DNA from: Tahibacter aquaticus
GTDB lineage: Bacteria > Pseudomonadota > Gammaproteobacteria > Xanthomonadales > Rhodanobacteraceae
Direction: 5' to 3'
DNA length: 64,000 nt
NCBI RefSeq assembly: GCF_004363655.1
Contig: NZ_SNZH01000009.1
Location: 62,792-126,791, forward strand
The notes under the pieces were generated by a model. It did no database searches. It was not told the origin of the DNA and saw nothing but the letters and a program-made list of their open reading frames with translations. The translations under genes were made by a program, and so were the position numbers. Positions 35,514 through 44,501 of the stretch are shown in pieces; within the stretch, counting starts at the first letter, position 1; every line of letters starts with the position of its first letter.

Positions 35514-36953
35514 ATGCTTACGCCAGGCTTTGCCATCAAGAATGAAACCATCTGGCCGCTGCAGATCAGTTTGAGCCAGGTGGGGCCGCTGTATTTCGAT
35601 GTGATCCAGCCCGGGCAGTCGTTTGTCCGCGACACCGGCGCGGTCTGGTTCACGCTCAAGGCGGCGATCTTTCTCGACGAAAAGGACCGGATCACGAACT
35701 GGGACGCCGTGAAGCCCGTGCTGTTCGTGGTGGGCGCGGCGATCCTTGCGCTATCGACCGCTGGCGCGGCCGGCTTTGCCAGCGGCCCCGCAGCCGCGGC
35801 GATGCTCGCCGCCGATGTGGTCTCGGCAGGACTCGTCGACCTGGCCTCGGGCAGCGTACTGCCGGCCGTGACGGCCGCCGCGACGCTGGCAGGCGCAGGG
35901 TTTTCCCGGACGGCAGTGATGGTGGTCGATGGCCACGTGATAGACCGTCGGCGCGAATTGACTCCCGCTGCGCAGGCGGCGCTGGAAAACGTGTTCAGCA
36001 TCGGCAATATCTCGCTCACATCGGGAGGCTGCTATGCCGGCCCGCCCTGGCCGTTCCGCCGCGAGCTGACGCCGTTGCGCATCACCGGCGGCCCGACTTT
36101 CCGGCGCGTGCCAGGCAAGGACCAGGTCGAACTGGTCGCAGGCCGCTTGCAGATCGATTCCCCGCCACCGCCGGCAGCCTATGGTGTGTTCTCGCTGCAG
36201 ACCGGCACTGCGCTGGTGGCAGGGGACGGCAACTACCGCTTTGTGCTGGCGTCCAACCGCGATCTGGTGGCGATCAAGACCGGCAATACCGGCAGCGGCG
36301 GCACCGAGATCCATATCCTGAGCGCGGACAGTGGCTACCGGCAGTTTTCGGTGCAGACGGCGACTGCGCTGGGCCCGGTAGACCGCAACTGGGAATTCGG
36401 CATCGCGCCGAACCGCGATGTATTCGCTATCCACAAGAACAACACCGGCAGTGGCACCACCGAGGTACACGTGCTGTCGGCTGCCCACGGCTACAAGACC
36501 TTCGCGCTGCAGAGCCGCACGGCGCTGGCGCCTACCGACGGCAGCTGGGCCTTTGCCATCGCGCACAATCGCGACGTGGTGGCGATCAAGAAAAGCGCCA
36601 CGGGTACCGGCATGACCGAAGTACATATTCTGGCGGCCTCGGCCAACTACCAGGTATTCGCGATACAGGCCGGGACGGCGCTGCATATGACAGACGACAG
36701 GTGGACGTTCGATATCGCCCGCAATGGCGATATTTTTGCCTTTATGAAAAATGGTGCGGGCTCCGGCACCTGCGAGCTGCACATCCTCGCTGCACAGGCG
36801 AACTACCGGCAGTTCGCCATCCAGACCAAGACCGCGCTGCACGAGATCGACGACACCTGGTCGCTGCGCGTGAGCGGGGACCGCGATGTGTTTGCCATCC
36901 GCAAGGCCGGCGGAACCTCGAACAGTACCGAGGTGCATGTGATGAAGGGATAG
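35514..36953 (+). CDS. protein with five ~51-residue propeller-like repeats
   Basis: A 479-residue protein. The ATG at 35514 is preceded by AGGGGA. Residues 1-100 form an N-terminal domain (IKNETIWPLQISLSQVGPLY, RDTGAVWFTLKA) followed by a hydrophobic, Ala/Gly-rich segment (about 70-125). From about 215 the chain consists of five tandem repeats of about 51 residues, each with an F.lQ.-.TAL unit, NRDLVAIK/NRDVFAIH, a TGSGTTEVHVL unit, and a Y. The pattern resembles FG-GAP-like repeats seen in fungal and bacterial lectin-like proteins, and five copies suggest a closed five-bladed propeller. No signal peptide is obvious. A carbohydrate- or membrane-binding role is inference. Confidence 0.7.
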   Translation: MLTPGFAIKNETIWPLQISLSQVGPLYFDVIQPGQSFVRDTGAVWFTLKAAIFLDEKDRITNWDAVKPVLFVVGAAILALSTAGAAGFASGPAAAAMLAADVVSAGLVDLASGSVLPAVTAAATLAGAGFSRTAVMVVDGHVIDRRRELTPAAQAALENVFSIGNISLTSGGCYAGPPWPFRRELTPLRITGGPTFRRVPGKDQVELVAGRLQIDSPPPPAAYGVFSLQTGTALVAGDGNYRFVLASNRDLVAIKTGNTGSGGTEIHILSADSGYRQFSVQTATALGPVDRNWEFGIAPNRDVFAIHKNNTGSGTTEVHVLSAAHGYKTFALQSRTALAPTDGSWAFAIAHNRDVVAIKKSATGTGMTEVHILAASANYQVFAIQAGTALHMTDDRWTFDIARNGDIFAFMKNGAGSGTCELHILAAQANYRQFAIQTKTALHEIDDTWSLRVSGDRDVFAIRKAGGTSNSTEVHVMKG

Positions 36954-37123
36954 GCCGCAGTCCGGCTGCCTGCCTGCGGTTCGAGGTAGGCCCGGGCAGT
37001 CGATGTGCGGCGTACATCCAGCGGCGGGGGCGGCGGATGCGCGCGGCGCGGTATATAAATTACACGGCGGTGCCGGAGCGGCGAACAGTAGCGGATGCGG
37101 CGTCCGGCGCGGCTGCGGGCACG

Positions 37124-37561
37124 CTACTTCCTGCGCTGCAGTGCCCGCAAGATGCCGTGGCTGCCGTAGACCAGCGCCGCACAGCCGACGATGACCAGCA
37201 GCCAGCTGCTGCCTTCGTCTTCGTCGCCGACGATGCGGATGACGTCCGGCCGGTCCGCCAGGTAGCGCACCTGGATACGGTGTCCTGCACCAAATCCGTC
37301 GAGCGCGTTGTCGGAGATCGCTGCTTTGGCGGTAAGGCTGCGGCCGTCCTGGCCGATGAAGGTGATGTCGGCGCGGAAGGTGATGCGGTCGCCGCTGCGC
37401 TTGATCTTCTTGGTGTTCTGGATGGCCTGTACCGGAGCCAGCACGCCGTGTTGCTCGACGCTGCGGCTTTCCTGATAGAGCAGGGCGGAATAGCTCAGGG
37501 CCAGCAGGCCGATCAGCAAGGCTGGCACCGGAAGCATCAGGCGGCGTATCGCGCTGGTCAT
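37124..37561 (-). CDS. DUF3592-domain membrane protein
   Basis: A 145-residue protein from the ATG at 37561. It has an N-terminal hydrophobic helix (about 8-30), a beta-rich central domain typical of DUF3592 (ITFRADITFIGQDGRSLTAKA, then VRYLADRPDVIRI), and a second helix near the C-terminus. The central part should face the periplasm. The family has no known function. It lies 27 nt downstream of a VOC gene on the same strand. Confidence 0.82.
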   Translation of the reverse strand: MTSAIRRLMLPVPALLIGLLALSYSALLYQESRSVEQHGVLAPVQAIQNTKKIKRSGDRITFRADITFIGQDGRSLTAKAAISDNALDGFGAGHRIQVRYLADRPDVIRIVGDEDEGSSWLLVIVGCAALVYGSHGILRALQRRK

Positions 37562-37587
37562 GGCAGTCGTCCGGTCGGTTGCTGAAA

Positions 37588-37980
37588 TCAGTATTCGATC
37601 CTGCGGATCTGCACCACGTTGCCTTCGGGATCGACACCGTCGCAGGCGCGAAAGCCACGCCAGGCCCATTCCTTGTCCGCCGCCTGCACGCGGCCGCCGT
37701 ATTCGGCCGCGGTGCTGCGGGCGGCGGCGAAGTCGTCGACGTAGAAGAACAGCTTCACGCTCGCGTCTTCGCGCGGCTGCGGCGGATCGGTGATCTCGAA
37801 CGTGCCGGCGATAGACGGCGGTATGGCGTGCATGACGAGCTGCATGGTGTCGCTTTCGAGCACGACGAGGCCGGCTTCTTCATGCGTGACGGCGAGTGCC
37901 ATCGTGTGGCGATAGAACGCGACACAGCGTTCGAGGTATTTGACGAACACGACGGCGCCGTTCTTGTTGTGATTGCTCAT
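37588..37980 (-). CDS. VOC-family protein
   Basis: A 130-residue protein from the ATG at 37980 with GAGG upstream. It shows the VOC pattern: VVFVKYLERCVAFYRHTMAL at the start, a middle KLFFYVDDFAAARSTAAEYGG and a final CDGVDPEGNVVQIRRIE. It could be a metal-dependent isomerase, dioxygenase or a ligand-binding protein. It is probably co-transcribed with the DUF3592 gene. Its relation to the other VOC gene at 34206 is distant. Confidence 0.87.
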   Translation of the reverse strand: MSNHNKNGAVVFVKYLERCVAFYRHTMALAVTHEEAGLVVLESDTMQLVMHAIPPSIAGTFEITDPPQPREDASVKLFFYVDDFAAARSTAAEYGGRVQAADKEWAWRGFRACDGVDPEGNVVQIRRIEY

Positions 37981-38043
37981 GCTACGCCTCGCTGCGAAGA
38001 AAGAGGCGGCGAGTGACTGCACTCGCCGCCGTGAATGCCTGGC

Positions 38044-39600
38044 TCAGGCGCGAAGTTCCGCGAAATACTCGGCGACATCGTCCGAAAAATCGTAGTGCGC
38101 ATCGGGCAGCGGCGCGCCGCTGTCGATCAATGCCTGGGCACAGCCCAGCCAGTCGCCGCCGGCTATCGGTTGCGCGACCGAGGCGAAGCTCAGCGTGCCG
38201 TAGACGTTGTCGTTGTAGCCGTGGCGCTCGTCATGGCGCGCACCATGGGCGAGCAGGAACGCAGCGAGCACGCTGTTGCCGCGGAACACGGCGAGATTCA
38301 GCGCACTGGCCTGCCAGTCGCCGCCGCGCACCGCGACTGGCCAGCCGGATTCGACCATCAGGCGCGCCGCCGCGTCGGCGCCTTCCGCCACGAGGTCGGG
38401 CAGCAGATGCAGCTGTTCGAAACTCAGCGCGTCGATCAGGCGCGGGCGCTGCGCCAGCATCGCCTGCACGGCGGCCTGGTCGGCGCTCGCGCAGGCGGCG
38501 ATGAAGGCTTCGGTGTCGTCGTCGTCGCCGGCAACACGTGCCCCGTGCAACAGCTCGGCGACGTCGCTCAGCCCCATGCGCCGCGCGAGCCGGTACGCAC
38601 TGACGCCGTGCGCCGTGCGTGCCGATGCATCGGCGCCGGCATCGAGCAATATCCGCACGACTTCGGCCGAACGGCGGCGGCGGATAGCATGCAGCAGCGG
38701 GCTGCCCAGCGGCGCGCGTTCGTTCGCGTCGCCGCCATGGGCCAGCAGCAGGCGCAGGGTCGCCGGGCGCTCGAAATCCAGCGCGCGATACAGCGCGTTG
38801 CAGCCGCTGACCCGCGCGCCGGCTTCGAGCAGCAGGCGCGCGCAGCTGGCGTCGTCGGCTTCGACGGCGTGGTACAGCGATTCGTTGTCGTTAGGCTCGG
38901 CACCGGCGGCGAGCAGCAGGCGGGTCAGCGCTGCATCGTGGTTGCGTCCTGCCGCGCCATACAGCGCGCTCAGCAGGTTGTCGGGAAACGTCGTGTCGAT
39001 GGTCGTGTCGCGTGGATCGGCGCCGGCTGCCAGCAGCAGCGCGACGGTCTGGCGGATGCCCTGGGCAAACGGCGGCAACTGGATCAGCCCGGAGAAGCAC
39101 GCACAGACCAGCGGCGACATGGTCTCGCCCGGCGCGCGCGTGCGCGCCCATTGCGCATCGTCGGCGATCTTGCGGCGCACCGTGGCGACATCTCCGACGG
39201 CGCAGGCCAGCGTCGCATTGCCGGCGATGAGTTGCGGATGCTCGTGCAGCAGGCGTGCCGCCAGCAGTGGCTTCGCGCCGTGATAGCCGGCACCGAAGGT
39301 CCACAGCTGCCAGCGGCTCAGCAGGGCTGCCGCGTCGGTCGCCGGCGCGGCCTGCGCGTCGACGTAGTCCTTCAGCAGTGCCCAGGACGGAAAACCGTAT
39401 TCGCGGGCGAGGCAGGATTGCGCGTCGTGCAGGCGGAGTTGCAGGGCAACGATGGCAGCGTCGTCGCGTCCCGCAGCGGCAGGCAATGCCGCGCGCAGCC
39501 GCGCCAGTGCCGCGTCATCGCGCTGGCGATACGCGTGCAGCAGTTCTTTGGCTTGTTTCTTCAGATGGCCCAGGTGCGGGCGTTCGGGCAGGTCTTTCAT
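38044..39600 (-). CDS. ankyrin-repeat protein
   Basis: A 518-residue protein from the second ATG (39600) with GGAGG upstream. It begins with a short helical part seen in a family of bacterial ankyrin proteins (LGHLKKQAKELLHAYRQRD, SCLAREYGFPSWALLKDYV) and continues with about eight ankyrin repeats. Examples are AVALLLAAGADPRD-like units, LLLAAGAEPNDN, LLLEAGARVSG, LLLAHGGDANER and ILLDAGADASART. It is cytoplasmic and presumably binds a partner protein. No catalytic motif is seen. Confidence 0.9.
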   Translation of the reverse strand: MKDLPERPHLGHLKKQAKELLHAYRQRDDAALARLRAALPAAAGRDDAAIVALQLRLHDAQSCLAREYGFPSWALLKDYVDAQAAPATDAAALLSRWQLWTFGAGYHGAKPLLAARLLHEHPQLIAGNATLACAVGDVATVRRKIADDAQWARTRAPGETMSPLVCACFSGLIQLPPFAQGIRQTVALLLAAGADPRDTTIDTTFPDNLLSALYGAAGRNHDAALTRLLLAAGAEPNDNESLYHAVEADDASCARLLLEAGARVSGCNALYRALDFERPATLRLLLAHGGDANERAPLGSPLLHAIRRRRSAEVVRILLDAGADASARTAHGVSAYRLARRMGLSDVAELLHGARVAGDDDDTEAFIAACASADQAAVQAMLAQRPRLIDALSFEQLHLLPDLVAEGADAAARLMVESGWPVAVRGGDWQASALNLAVFRGNSVLAAFLLAHGARHDERHGYNDNVYGTLSFASVAQPIAGGDWLGCAQALIDSGAPLPDAHYDFSDDVAEYFAELRA

Positions 39601-39913
39601 GACAACCTCCATGCACTGATGCCGAAGGTCCGCAAGCCCGGCTGCATAAAGGTCAATGGATTGACGCGACAGACAAGTGGGTTGAACCCTTCCCGCGGAC
39701 CCGGAGGCGGCTTGCGACGCCGGCGCAAGATTAGCAGGAACGGGCAGGGCAGCGCCGCAGGCTTCCGTTGTGCCTGCTCAGCGCCAGTGGCTCGGCAGGG
39801 GCTGGCCGACAGGGGCTGCTGGCGCGGTCTCCGGCGGTGCTGTCAGTGCTTGACGGTATATCGCAAGATATATATCTTAAGACATATCTTCCGATAGTAA
39901 GGACGCCTCGCCA
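39601..39913. promoter_or_regulatory. divergent control region upstream of PadR gene
   Basis: No gene is supported. The region lies between the ankyrin gene (minus) and the PadR gene (plus). Near its right end it contains an AT-rich tandem palindrome, described separately at 39865, that lies close to the PadR start. The remainder is GC-rich and featureless. Confidence 0.5.
39865..39890. promoter_or_regulatory. candidate tandem PadR operator
   Basis: AAGATATATATCTT (39865-39878) is a perfect 14-bp palindrome and is followed directly by AAGACATATCTT (39879-39890), a near-palindrome with the same half-site. It ends 23 nt before the PadR start. Both spacing and symmetry fit two dimer sites for autoregulation by a PadR protein. 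This is inference. Confidence 0.65.
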
Positions 39914-40618
39914 ATGTCATATCACTCAATACCGGGGCGTCGATGGCCCTACGACTGCGGCAGTTTCTCGCGCCTGCCCGCTGGCTTCCTGCCACCGTTC
40001 GTGCAATGCGCCGGCAGCCGGCGCGGTGGCGGCGGTGGAGGAAGAGGCGGCTTCGGCGGGCCGGGCAGTGGCGGCTTCGGCGGCGGCTTCGACGGTAGCG
40101 ACGGGTTTCCCAGCGGCCGCAAGTTCACTTCCGATGACCTGCAGTCGCTGCTGCTTGCCTTGCTCGACGACAAGCCCAGCCATGGCTACGAACTGATCAA
40201 GGCACTGCAGGCGCAGTCGAACGGCTTCTACAGCCCCAGCCCGGGCATGGTCTATCCGGCGCTGACCTATCTGGAAGAACTCGGCTACGTCACCGTCGAA
40301 GTCGAAGGCAATCGCAAGCGCTATGCGCTGGCCGAACTGGGCCGGGTCCATCTCGCGGCCAATCGCGAACGCGTCGACATGATGTTCGCCAAGCTGCGCC
40401 ACATCGCACGCAAGATGGATTCGGTGCGGCGTGCGCTGGCCGGCGAAGATCCGGCCGACGACGAAGGCGGCTGGATACCCGAGCTGGTCCGGGCGCGCCA
40501 CGCCATCAAGTCCGCGCTGTACCGCAGGGACGACATTCCCGCCGACGAACAGCGCCGCATCGCCGCCATCCTGCAGCGCGCGGCGCGGGAAATCGAAGGC
40601 CAAGGCGAGGGCAGCTGA
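39914..40618 (+). CDS. PadR-family regulator with glycine-rich N-terminus
   Basis: A 234-residue protein. An unusual N-terminal stretch (about 36-65, rich in Gly with Arg and Phe, e.g. GGRGGFGGPGSGGFGGGFDG) precedes a PadR winged helix (LLLALLDDKPSHGYELIKAL, YPALTYLEELGYVTVE, GNRKRYALAELG). The C-terminal helices include LRHIARKMDSVRRAL. It probably represses itself and the MFS gene 83 nt downstream through the palindromes at 39865. The Gly-rich part is common in PadR proteins of this sub-group but its function is unknown. The start at 39914 is the best fit, though an internal start near the HTH cannot be excluded. Confidence 0.88.
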   Translation: MSYHSIPGRRWPYDCGSFSRLPAGFLPPFVQCAGSRRGGGGGGRGGFGGPGSGGFGGGFDGSDGFPSGRKFTSDDLQSLLLALLDDKPSHGYELIKALQAQSNGFYSPSPGMVYPALTYLEELGYVTVEVEGNRKRYALAELGRVHLAANRERVDMMFAKLRHIARKMDSVRRALAGEDPADDEGGWIPELVRARHAIKSALYRRDDIPADEQRRIAAILQRAAREIEGQGEGS

Positions 40619-40701
40619 CCCGGCTTCCTCGTGCACAAGACGCATACACCACGACTGAACACGTTCCCCTTGTCGCGGCCACCGCGGCCGCAAGGATTCC
40701 C

Positions 40702-41964
40702 ATGTATTCGCTGACTCAAGTACAAGAGCGCCGCCTGCTCTGGCTGCTCATGCTGACCCAGTTCACCCTCATCATGGATTTCATGGTGATGATGCCGCTG
40801 GGGCCGCAGATCATGCAGGCGCTGAAGGTTTCGGCGGCGCAGTTCGCTGCCGCCGTATCGGCCTATTCGATCTGCGCCGGCCTGTCCGGCCTGCTCGCTG
40901 CCACCTATATCGACCGTTTCGACCGGCGCCGGCTGCTGCTGGCCATGTACGCGCTGTTCGCCTTGTCCAACCTGGCCTGCGCGCTGGCCGACAGCTATGC
41001 GCTACTGCTGGTCTCGCGCGCGTTCGCCGGCATCAGCGGCGGCGTACTCGGCTCGATCATCATGGCCATCATTGCCGACGTGATCCCGGCGCAGCGCCGT
41101 GGGGTGGCCACCGGCACGGTGATGACGTCCTTCGCCATTGCTTCGGTCCTCGGCGTACCGGCCGGCGTGCTGCTTGGTGCACATTTCCACTGGTCGGCGC
41201 CGTTCTGGCTGCTGGTGGCGTTGTCGGTCATCGTCTGGATCGGCGGTTCGCGCCTGGTGCCGGCGCTGAACCAGCACCTGTCGCGCCAGCCGGCAGCGTT
41301 GTCCCAGGTACTGCCGAACCTGTTCCGGCTGCTGGCAGAGCGTCGCCACCTGAACGCGTTCGCCCTGACGCTGATGCTGACCGTGTCGCAGATGCTGGTC
41401 ATTCCGTTCATTTCGCCGGTGCTGGTGGCCAACCATGGCATCGATCCGGCACAGCTGTCGTGGATGTACATGGCCGGCGGCGTGGCGGCGTTCTTCACCT
41501 CGCGCCAGATAGGGCGCCTGGCCGACCGCTACGGCAAGCACCGCATCTATCAGATTGCCGTGGCGCTGTCGCTGCTGCCGGTGCTGTTCATGACCCATCT
41601 GCCGGCGGTGGGCTTCATCGCGATGCTGCTGTTCTTCCCGTTCTTCATGGTGTCGATGAACGGGCGCATGGTGCCGCTGCAGGCCCTGCAGACCACCGTG
41701 CCGCAGGCGGCGCAGCGCGGCTCGTTCCTCAGCGCCAACAGTGCGGTGATGTCGCTGGGCACCGGCCTGGGTGCGTGGCTGGGCGGCCTGATGCTGACAA
41801 CCGATGCGAGCGGCCATATCGCCGGCTATGGCACGGTGGGCTGGATTGCGGCGGGTCTGGCGCTGGGCTCGGCCTTCTGGGTACATCGCGTCACCTCGGC
41901 CGAGGAGCATCCGCAGCAAGCAGCCGCCAGTCCGGTCGCCGCGGCCACGGCCGAACGGCAGTAA
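40702..41964 (+). CDS. MFS transporter
   Basis: A 420-residue membrane protein with about 12 helices. Helix 2-3 carries the loop LAATYIDRFDRRRLLL, a variant of the MFS motif A, and the second half repeats it as RQIGRLADRYGKHRIYQ. The N-terminus LMLTQFTLIMDFMVMMPLGPQIMQ resembles drug:H+ antiporters of the Bcr/arabinose-efflux group. It lies after a PadR regulator and is probably its target, so export of a small toxic molecule or phenolic acid is a reasonable guess. Confidence 0.92.
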   Translation: MYSLTQVQERRLLWLLMLTQFTLIMDFMVMMPLGPQIMQALKVSAAQFAAAVSAYSICAGLSGLLAATYIDRFDRRRLLLAMYALFALSNLACALADSYALLLVSRAFAGISGGVLGSIIMAIIADVIPAQRRGVATGTVMTSFAIASVLGVPAGVLLGAHFHWSAPFWLLVALSVIVWIGGSRLVPALNQHLSRQPAALSQVLPNLFRLLAERRHLNAFALTLMLTVSQMLVIPFISPVLVANHGIDPAQLSWMYMAGGVAAFFTSRQIGRLADRYGKHRIYQIAVALSLLPVLFMTHLPAVGFIAMLLFFPFFMVSMNGRMVPLQALQTTVPQAAQRGSFLSANSAVMSLGTGLGAWLGGLMLTTDASGHIAGYGTVGWIAAGLALGSAFWVHRVTSAEEHPQQAAASPVAAATAERQ

Positions 41965-42039
41965 GCGGCCGGTCGCCGTTGCTGAGGGCGAAGGTGATCC
42001 GCGCGTTGGCCGGGCAACGCTAATCGCGTGCGACTGCCG

Positions 42040-42468
42040 CTACTCCGCCGTTGGCGGAAACCCGGCAAACTGCGCGGCGTTGCCGCCGATGTGATCCCAC
42101 GGCGCCTTGGAGCCGACGAACAGATGCATTTCGATCGCGACCCCCGGATCGCCGTCGACTGAGCCCAGGGTAACGCCATGGACGCGTTCGTCCTGCCTGC
42201 CGCAGAGGGTGGTGCCGCAGCTGCGGCAGAAGCTCAGGCCCCAGCCCGGCATGGTGGCGTAGTGGGTCAACTGGTCTTCGCCGCTTTCCCAGGCGAAACA
42301 CCCGGGCTCGACTTCGGCATAGGCCGAGCCGGCGCCGCTGAAGGCCTTGCGGCAGCGCGAGCAATGGCAGCTGCGGGCGCTGCGCAAGGGGGCGGCGATG
42401 CGGTAGCGGACCAGCCCGCAAAAGCAGCCTCCGCTCAGCGATATGGTGGGTTGCGCTGTATCGCTCAT
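42040..42468 (-). CDS. GFA/CENP-V family zinc protein
   Basis: A 142-residue protein from the ATG at 42468. It carries the Zn-binding cysteines of the glutathione-dependent formaldehyde-activating-like fold: GGCFCG, CHCSRCRK and FCRSCGTTL. The end PWDHIGGNAAQFAGFPP is typical. Most family members have no proven activity. It is convergent with the MFS gene and stands alone. Confidence 0.9.
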   Translation of the reverse strand: MSDTAQPTISLSGGCFCGLVRYRIAAPLRSARSCHCSRCRKAFSGAGSAYAEVEPGCFAWESGEDQLTHYATMPGWGLSFCRSCGTTLCGRQDERVHGVTLGSVDGDPGVAIEMHLFVGSKAPWDHIGGNAAQFAGFPPTAE

Positions 42469-42659
42469 TCTGTACAAATCCTGTGCTGTGTCGTGCACTA
42501 GTGTCGGTGACAAAAAAGATACATTGTTTAAATTACATCATATGCGTGCCCGGCCAGGGCGCCATGCCGCTGGGCGTGCTCGCCAGGCATGTGCCTGCGT
42601 GCATGGAAGGCGCGGCGACGTAGTGCTTTTTTCCGTCGCCTGCGGGTTCGGTAGTGCCG

Positions 42660-44393
42660 CTAGTGCAGGCCTGCACGCGTCGCAATCGCGGCGACGGCAT
42701 CGCCCCAGCCGGATCGGGCTCCCTCCTGTATCGCGTCGTTGCGCTTCTCGACAGCGAGGCCGCGCGAACGGAGCGCCGATATCGAGCGTTCCAGGCTGGA
42801 ACGCTCGATCGCAAACAGGTCTCTTGCCGTCTTCTTGATGTCGAGCGCGCCGAGCAGCAGCTTCACATCGTCGGGATTGCGGAATGCCACGACGTGTATC
42901 GTGTCCACACCGAACGGCGGCACGACGCGGATGACGAATTTGCGCTCGCCGCCAACCCAGTTCATCACGTCCGGCTTTACCTTTTCGCCTTCGGCGTAAT
43001 CGTTCGGATACAGCATGGTCACGCTACGGTCCTGGCTGTAGACGAATACCAGGGCATACGCGGCTTCCCGCGTGCTGAAACCGATGGAAATCAGCTCGCC
43101 TTCGACAAAACTCGACCGTGGCGGGTCTAGTGCAACGGTAACGGTGAGGTCCCGATCGGCAAGGCTGGCCCGTATCTTTTGCACCATATCGTCGACTGGC
43201 GGCAACGCCGCTGCCGCCGCCGCTGTTGCGGACTGCGATGGCGGCGGGCTGCTTTCCTGTCCGGGCGGCGAAGCGACGCGGGGCGGAGCCGGCATTGCGG
43301 CAGCGGCGGGGCGGCTGGCTTCGGCCGCGGGTTGCAGTCGGTTCTGGCGCCAGCCGATCGACACGCCGACAAAGGCAATCGCCAGCAAGGCAGCAACACT
43401 GACCAGTGCAGGGCGGGTCCAGCGGCCGGCAGCGGTTGCCGCCGGTGCCGAAGGCGAGCCCGGCCCGGCCGGCGGTCCAGACTGCACCACGAGGCCGGCG
43501 TGGCTGGCCATTGCCGCCAGCACTTCACGGCGCAGTGCCGGCGCATCGGCAATACGCGCGCCGGCGTCCACGGCCATCGCGCGATCCACCACATCGCACA
43601 GCGCCCGCGGCACATGCGCCGGCGCGCGCGCGCTGCACGAGGCGCGCAGCCGCTCTTCGTTGCTTTGCGCGCTGCGCTTCTTCGCGTCATCGGGATCTGA
43701 TCCGGTCAGCAGCCGGTACATGACCGCGCCTACGCCGTAGATGTCGCTATGCGGGCCCTGGGCGCTGCCGTCGACGGAATACTGTTCCAGCGGGACATAG
43801 CCCGGCGACAGGATCACGGTCAGCTGTGGACTGAAGCAGCCGTTGGCGGCGGTGCGGGCTGCGCCGAAATCGAGCAGCAGCGGCTGCCCGTTGCTGCGCA
43901 GGTAGATGTTGCCGGGCTTGATATCGCGGTGGATGAGCTGCGCCTCGTGCAGCCGCTGCAGGCCGTCCAGCAACGGCCCGACCAGTTTCACGACCTCGCT
44001 CGCCGACAGAGTCGGCTGGCGCTTCAACAGGGTCTGCAGCGTCTCGCCCTCGTGCCAGTCCATCTGGAAATAGCCCGTGCCGTTGGCGGCGAAATAACGA
44101 TGCACCTTGACCAGGTTCGGGTGATCGATGCTGGCAGCCATCCGCGCCTCGTCGCGGAAGCGGCCGAGGAAATGGCGGAAATCTTCCATCAGCGCGCTGT
44201 TTTCCAGCGCAACCACGCGCACACCGGCGCGCCGGGCCAACCCATGCGGGAAGAATTCCTTGACGACGAAATCGCGCTCCAGGTCGTGGTCGTGGACCAG
44301 ATAGGTGATGCCGAAACCGCCGCGTCCCAGCACCCGGCGAATTTCGAGATTGCCCTCGAGTCTCGTTCCCGACGGCAGGGCTTCGACAGACAT
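42660..44393 (-). CDS. membrane Ser/Thr protein kinase with DUF4384-like C-terminal domain
   Basis: A 577-residue protein. The kinase domain (about 12-290) has the G-loop GRGGFGITY, Lys45 in VVKEFF, HRDIKPGN (Asp157) and DFG (Asp175), so it should be active. A Pro/Ala-rich stretch with a membrane helix (about 329-347) links it to a C-terminal domain (about 400-560) containing VTVALDPPRSSFVEGELISIGF, YALVFVYSQDRSVTMLYPND, and a basic/helical end. That domain resembles DUF4384, which is often fused to caspase-like domains. It should face the periplasm. The gene is divergent, 108 nt away, from two secreted caspase-FGE genes, which suggests a joint pathway. Confidence 0.9.
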   Translation of the reverse strand: MSVEALPSGTRLEGNLEIRRVLGRGGFGITYLVHDHDLERDFVVKEFFPHGLARRAGVRVVALENSALMEDFRHFLGRFRDEARMAASIDHPNLVKVHRYFAANGTGYFQMDWHEGETLQTLLKRQPTLSASEVVKLVGPLLDGLQRLHEAQLIHRDIKPGNIYLRSNGQPLLLDFGAARTAANGCFSPQLTVILSPGYVPLEQYSVDGSAQGPHSDIYGVGAVMYRLLTGSDPDDAKKRSAQSNEERLRASCSARAPAHVPRALCDVVDRAMAVDAGARIADAPALRREVLAAMASHAGLVVQSGPPAGPGSPSAPAATAAGRWTRPALVSVAALLAIAFVGVSIGWRQNRLQPAAEASRPAAAAMPAPPRVASPPGQESSPPPSQSATAAAAAALPPVDDMVQKIRASLADRDLTVTVALDPPRSSFVEGELISIGFSTREAAYALVFVYSQDRSVTMLYPNDYAEGEKVKPDVMNWVGGERKFVIRVVPPFGVDTIHVVAFRNPDDVKLLLGALDIKKTARDLFAIERSSLERSISALRSRGLAVEKRNDAIQEGARSGWGDAVAAIATRAGLH

Positions 44394-44501
44394 GGGAAGA
44401 CGCCAAAGGTGGAGATACGCTAGATTTACACGAGCGCGCAGCGGTCAACAACCGCAGGCTAGTGCAGTATGGAACAGGTTCGGCCAGGCAAGAGATTGCA
44501 C

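Noticed and set aside
42499-42512. CTAGTGTCGGTGACA near the GFA gene, similar to the MITE end
   Set aside because: Only the first eight or so bases match the element terminus and the rest of the repeat is absent, so this is probably chance.
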